Origin: Gillisia sp. CAL575
Lineage (GTDB): Bacteria; Bacteroidota; Bacteroidia; Flavobacteriales; Flavobacteriaceae
Direction of reading: 5' to 3'
Assembly (NCBI RefSeq): GCF_000403785.1
Contig: NZ_APHJ01000019.1
Span: forward strand, 248,001 to 312,000
Length of the DNA stretch: 64,000 bases
Shown here: in pieces, positions 60,576 through 64,000 of the stretch
Numbering within the stretch: the stretch's first letter is position 1
Layout of the letters: each line of letters begins with the position of its first letter
Position numbers and translations under genes: made by a program
Notes under the pieces: generated by a model
What the model was told of the DNA's origin: nothing
What the model saw: only the letters and a program-made list of their open reading frames with translations
Database searches by the model: none

Positions 60576-61892
60576 ATGAGAATTAAAATATTAATATTTT
60601 TAGTGGGCTTTGGTTTTTATTCCTGCCAAAGCGATGATGATTTTCAGCCTACCATTGTAGAAGAGGAAGAAGAGGAAGTGATTGTAATAGATACTGTTGC
60701 TACAGATATTGCCGGTAATGTGATAGTTTTTAAACAAGATAAAATACAAGATGGATATGTTTTAGTAAATGATGCTAGTAACAATAGAGTGTATATGATG
60801 GAGAAGAAGGAGTCAGAAATTCTATATGAATGGAATCTTCCTTCAGGTATTGGAAATGATGCAGAATTACTGGAAAACGGAAATCTATTAGTTGCATTAA
60901 CGGTAGAGGATCCAGCTTACACCTTTGGAGGTTTTGGCGGTAGGTTTGCTATAATCGCTCCTTCTGGAGAATTGCTCTGGGATTATACGTACTCCAATGA
61001 TGTTAATTTAGCGCATCATGATGTAGAAATGTTACCAAATGGGAATGTTTTGTTTGTGGCCTGGGAGAAAAAAACCGAAGAAGATTTAACCTCAATTGGT
61101 TATACGGGTGAATTTACGACAGTTTACGCTGAAAAGATTATTGAGATCGATCCCATTTCAAACCAAATTGTTTGGCAATGGAATGTATGGGACCATCTAG
61201 TGCAAGATGTAGATAATCTTTTGGATAATTATGGTGTCATTTCAGATTTTCCTGAAAAGGTTAATATAAATTATGAGGACCCATTAAAGGAAGGGAATTA
61301 CAATGGTGATATTTTTCATGCCAATGCTTTAGAATATGATGCAGCGAATGATCTTATTTATCTAAGTGTAAACTATTTTAGTGAAGTCTGGGTAATTGAT
61401 CATAGCACAACTCAATTAGAGGTGTTTACTTCTAGTGGTGGAAATTATGAAAAAGGTGGCGATCTAGTTTACCGCTTTGGTAACCCAGAGGCTTACAATA
61501 ATGTAGGCGAAAGAATGTTTTTCCATAACCACAATCCAAACTTAGTTCCCGGCGGAAATTCTTTATTGGTGTTTTCGAATGGACTTCTAGCACTGGATCC
61601 ACACTCGACTGTCTATGAACTGGAAATTCCTGCTAAATTTGACTTAAAAGCTAATAAAGAGAATAAATTAGAGGTTAAATGGAGTTTTAGTGATCCAGAT
61701 CTGTTTTCGCCAAAAGTATCTGGAGCTTACAGGTTACCTAACGGGAATACTTTAATTACTCAAGGTAATTTTGGGTTTTGGGAGGTTACTGAAACTAAAG
61801 AAGTAGTTTGGAGATTCGAGGGACAAGGTTTTTTTTGGCGTGGATATCCTTATCAAAAGACTAGCAATGGAATTATCAATCTGGGACTGTAA
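60576..61892 (+). CDS. arylsulfotransferase-like (ASST) lipoprotein
   Basis: 438 residues. Signal FLVGFGFYSCQSDDD with a lipid-anchor cysteine, then an acidic linker (EEEEEEVIVIDT) and a propeller domain. Features of the arylsulfotransferase family are LAHHDVEMLPNGNVLFVAWE, FHANALEYDAANDLIYLSV and the late FFHNHNPNLVPGGNSLLVFS. True ASSTs transfer sulfate between phenolic donors and acceptors in the periplasm through a catalytic histidine. Some homologues in Bacteroidota may only bind. It has its own terminators on both sides, so it is a separate unit next to the SusCD operon. Confidence 0.8.
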   Translation: MRIKILIFLVGFGFYSCQSDDDFQPTIVEEEEEEVIVIDTVATDIAGNVIVFKQDKIQDGYVLVNDASNNRVYMMEKKESEILYEWNLPSGIGNDAELLENGNLLVALTVEDPAYTFGGFGGRFAIIAPSGELLWDYTYSNDVNLAHHDVEMLPNGNVLFVAWEKKTEEDLTSIGYTGEFTTVYAEKIIEIDPISNQIVWQWNVWDHLVQDVDNLLDNYGVISDFPEKVNINYEDPLKEGNYNGDIFHANALEYDAANDLIYLSVNYFSEVWVIDHSTTQLEVFTSSGGNYEKGGDLVYRFGNPEAYNNVGERMFFHNHNPNLVPGGNSLLVFSNGLLALDPHSTVYELEIPAKFDLKANKENKLEVKWSFSDPDLFSPKVSGAYRLPNGNTLITQGNFGFWEVTETKEVVWRFEGQGFFWRGYPYQKTSNGIINLGL

Positions 61893-61908
61893 AGTTTATT
61901 ATAAAATT

Positions 61909-61934
61909 AGCCACCCTAGTTGGGTGGTTTTTTT
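61909..61934 (+). terminator. terminator after the ASST-like gene
   Basis: CCACCC (61911-61916) pairs with GGGTGG (61922-61927) with flanking A/G-T pairs, then a run of Ts. Confidence 0.82.
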
Positions 61935-61997
61935 GTTTCAACAAACTACAGTTACCTTGATAGAATTATTATATTTTTGGTCTACATTTAAATTTTC

Positions 61998-63917
61998 ATG
62001 AGAAAACTTATTATTTTATTTTTTTTAATTTTTTCTATCAGTTCATTCGGGCAAAGAAAACTTGGATTTGGCAGTGGTGGATCTCAAGAAGACAATAATG
62101 TTAGTAATACAATAAAAAAAGATACGGTTCCAAAACCACCCATTGCAGCATATAAAATATTTACCGTTTCAGGAGATTCTACCTTTGTAGATACTACATT
62201 AACAATACAAAAAGATTACAAATTCAATTATCTAAGAAAAGATAATTTTGAATTAGTCCCTTTCGCCAATGTTGGGCAAACCTATAATAAGCTTGCTCAT
62301 GATTTCAGTAAGAGCGATCTAATCCCAGATTTAGGAGCCAGAGCGAGGCATTATAACTTTATGGAAGTAGAGGATATCAATTATTTCAAAGTTCCCACTC
62401 CACTTACCGAGCTCTATTTTAAAACCGTGCCAGAGCAAGGTCAAACCTTAGATGCCTTCTTTACCATTAATACATCAGAAAGATTAAATTTCTCTGTAGC
62501 ATATAAAGGTTTACGTTCCTTAGGTAAATATCAAAATGTATTAACGAGTACGGGGAACTTTAGAGCTACACTCAATTACGCAACGCTAAGTAATAAATAC
62601 AGGCTTAAAACTCATTTCGTTTCTCAAGATCTGCTAAACCAAGAGAATGGTGGGCTAACAGATCAGGCTTTAGACCAATATATTGGAAAAGAAACAGAGT
62701 TTGATGATAGATCTATCTTAGAAGTTAAATTTGAGAATGCAGAAAACATTTTATATGGAAAGCGGTTCTTCCTGGCTCAGGAATATGATCTTGCAAACGG
62801 AAAAAATAATAGACTTACCATTAATCATGAATTAGACTTTAGTGATAAGAAGTACATTTTTAAACAAGACGCGCCAGTCGAAATTTTTGGAACTTCTTTT
62901 AAAACCACTGATCTTAGGGATAGGGTGAAGCTAAGAAATATAAGTAATATTGCTGGAGTTACATATGCAAACACTACTCTTGGGAAACTGAAAATAAAAG
63001 CAGGGCTTACAAACTATAACTACGGCTACAATTCCGTTTTTGTTTTAGAGGATCAAACTATTACCAACAGAATTATAGGAGAGAATTACGCGGCAGGAGC
63101 AGAGTATACTAAAAACTTTGGACCTTTAAAGATGTATGGAGACTTTATGGTTAATGTAGCTGGGGATTTTAGTGGTCATAATTTCTTGGCTGGGGCAAAT
63201 TATTTTATTAATAAGAATAACCAAGTTACAGCTGAACTTAGAAGTAATGAGAGTGCCCCTAATTTCAATTTTCAGCTCTATCAAAGTGATTACATTAATT
63301 ACAACTGGCAAACAGATTTTGAAAACACCACCACTCAAAGTTTATCTGTGAAATTGGAATCTGCTAATTTGGCGAATGTAGATGCTAGTTTTACCCGAAT
63401 AACAAATTATGCATATTTCTCCTCTAATGATCCTGGCTATACTAAACCTTTTCAGGATAATGAGGACATCAACTATTTTAAGTTGAAAGCAAGTAAGGAG
63501 TTTCATTACGGTAAATTCGCGTTGGATAATACCGTGATGTATCAAAAGGTGATTAATGGGGAAGATGTTTTAAATATCCCAGATTTCACAACGCGGAATA
63601 CACTTTATTATAGCGACCACTGGTTTAAACGAGCGCTTTATTTACAAACCGGCTTTACATTAAAGTATTTCTCTAGCTACCAAATGGATGGTTACGATCC
63701 TGTATTGGCAGAATTCTATGTTCAAAACGAACAAGAATTTGGAGCCTTCCCGGTTGTAGATTTCTTTTTCAATGCAAAGGTTAAGCAAACAAGGATCTTT
63801 TTTAAGCTAGAACATCTAAACTCTTTAATAAACAGTAATAATAATTTCGCTGCTCCAGAACATCCCTATCGAGATTTCTTGGTGAGATTTGGTCTTGTCT
63901 GGGATTTCTTTCTTTAA
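61998..63917 (+). CDS. putative beta-barrel porin (Porin_10-type)
   Basis: 639 residues. Signal peptide ends ISSFGQ. A short Ser/Gly/Thr and Lys-rich region is followed by FELVPFANVGQTYNKLAHDF, ARARHYNFMEVEDINYFKVP, and a long series of amphipathic strands ending in aromatic residues (GLVWDFFL). This is the layout of the family of flavobacterial putative porins (PF14121-like). It would form a passive pore in the outer membrane. It follows its own terminator-bounded gap and is probably monocistronic. Confidence 0.83.
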   Translation: MRKLIILFFLIFSISSFGQRKLGFGSGGSQEDNNVSNTIKKDTVPKPPIAAYKIFTVSGDSTFVDTTLTIQKDYKFNYLRKDNFELVPFANVGQTYNKLAHDFSKSDLIPDLGARARHYNFMEVEDINYFKVPTPLTELYFKTVPEQGQTLDAFFTINTSERLNFSVAYKGLRSLGKYQNVLTSTGNFRATLNYATLSNKYRLKTHFVSQDLLNQENGGLTDQALDQYIGKETEFDDRSILEVKFENAENILYGKRFFLAQEYDLANGKNNRLTINHELDFSDKKYIFKQDAPVEIFGTSFKTTDLRDRVKLRNISNIAGVTYANTTLGKLKIKAGLTNYNYGYNSVFVLEDQTITNRIIGENYAAGAEYTKNFGPLKMYGDFMVNVAGDFSGHNFLAGANYFINKNNQVTAELRSNESAPNFNFQLYQSDYINYNWQTDFENTTTQSLSVKLESANLANVDASFTRITNYAYFSSNDPGYTKPFQDNEDINYFKLKASKEFHYGKFALDNTVMYQKVINGEDVLNIPDFTTRNTLYYSDHWFKRALYLQTGFTLKYFSSYQMDGYDPVLAEFYVQNEQEFGAFPVVDFFFNAKVKQTRIFFKLEHLNSLINSNNNFAAPEHPYRDFLVRFGLVWDFFL

Positions 63918-63931
63918 TTTTTTTTGTTTTT

Positions 63932-64000
63932 CTTGGGCGTTTCTCCTCGCGAAACTCAGGGCCGGGCTTTCCGCTTGTAGTCCCAATTGCACGAAGTTTC
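63932..64000. repeat. start of a GC-rich dispersed-repeat-like element
   Basis: The last 70 bases are about 55 percent G+C by hand count, in an AT-rich genome. They start TTGGGCGTTTC, contain a small hairpin (GTTTC/GAAAC), and continue with GGGCCGGGCTTTCCGCTTG. This wording resembles intergenic repeats found in many flavobacterial genomes. It is cut by the window edge. Confidence 0.45.

Noticed and set aside
1-64000. tRNA, rRNA and insertion sequences
   Set aside because: No cloverleaf-like arms with TTCGAxTC loops, no rRNA core segments and no transposase frames were seen by reading; a covariance search would settle the tRNA question.

Overview
This is an AT-rich chromosomal stretch from a member of the Bacteroidota, most likely a Flavobacteriaceae species. 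Indicators are the SusC/SusD pair, exosortase F with its flavobacterial partner, a HYC_CC_PP protein, Porin_10-type and met-zincin families, many lipoproteins, and promoters of the Bacteroidota type (TAnnTTTG). The genus cannot be fixed from sequence reading alone. No tRNA, rRNA, insertion sequence or CRISPR array was seen.

Positions 1-20728 are mostly housekeeping. Two tandem POT peptide transporters (the first cut by the window edge) and a secreted thioredoxin-like protein converge on a reverse-strand run of surE, a small membrane protein, lpxB, an NlpC/P60 lipoprotein and comEC. A tail-specific protease follows. Next comes a reverse-strand cell-shape operon, purH-mreB-mreC-mreD-mrdA-rodA, with overlapping ends. 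Then come an ABC permease, a free methionine-R-sulfoxide reductase-like GAF protein, and exosortase F with its partner.

Positions 20854-45317 form a copper (probably also silver) homeostasis island of about 24 kb. Export is covered by a CusA-type RND pump, a TolC-like channel, a CusB-like adaptor and a CopA-type P-ATPase carrying two HMA and two heavy-metal-binding modules. Oxidation is covered by a multicopper oxidase with Met/His-rich repeats and an apparent C-terminal beta-barrel-like domain. Binding or storage is covered by a 16-cysteine four-helix bundle protein, a Met-rich lipoprotein, DUF302, DUF305, a cysteine-motif lipoprotein and four copies of one C-terminal metal-site-like domain (DUF3347). 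Sensing is probably done by two AraC-type regulators that each begin with an HMA-like domain bearing a CxxC site. Two CxxCH haem-binding membrane proteins, a PepSY protein, an ion channel and two Spy-like periplasmic proteins complete it. Terminator-like hairpins lie directly upstream of copA and of the second regulator, suggesting leader control. The far end holds a decayed copy of the C-terminus of the neighbouring met-zincin gene.

Positions 45440-54811 return to general functions: a met-zincin lipoprotein, lysS, a divergent Pmp3/YqaE-lipB pair, a TapB-like protein, a large beta-propeller-like lipoprotein and rnhB. Positions 54982-63917 are an outer-membrane cluster: SusC, SusD, a small surface lipoprotein, an arylsulfotransferase-like lipoprotein and a putative porin. 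The last 70 bases are GC-rich and look like the start of a dispersed intergenic repeat.
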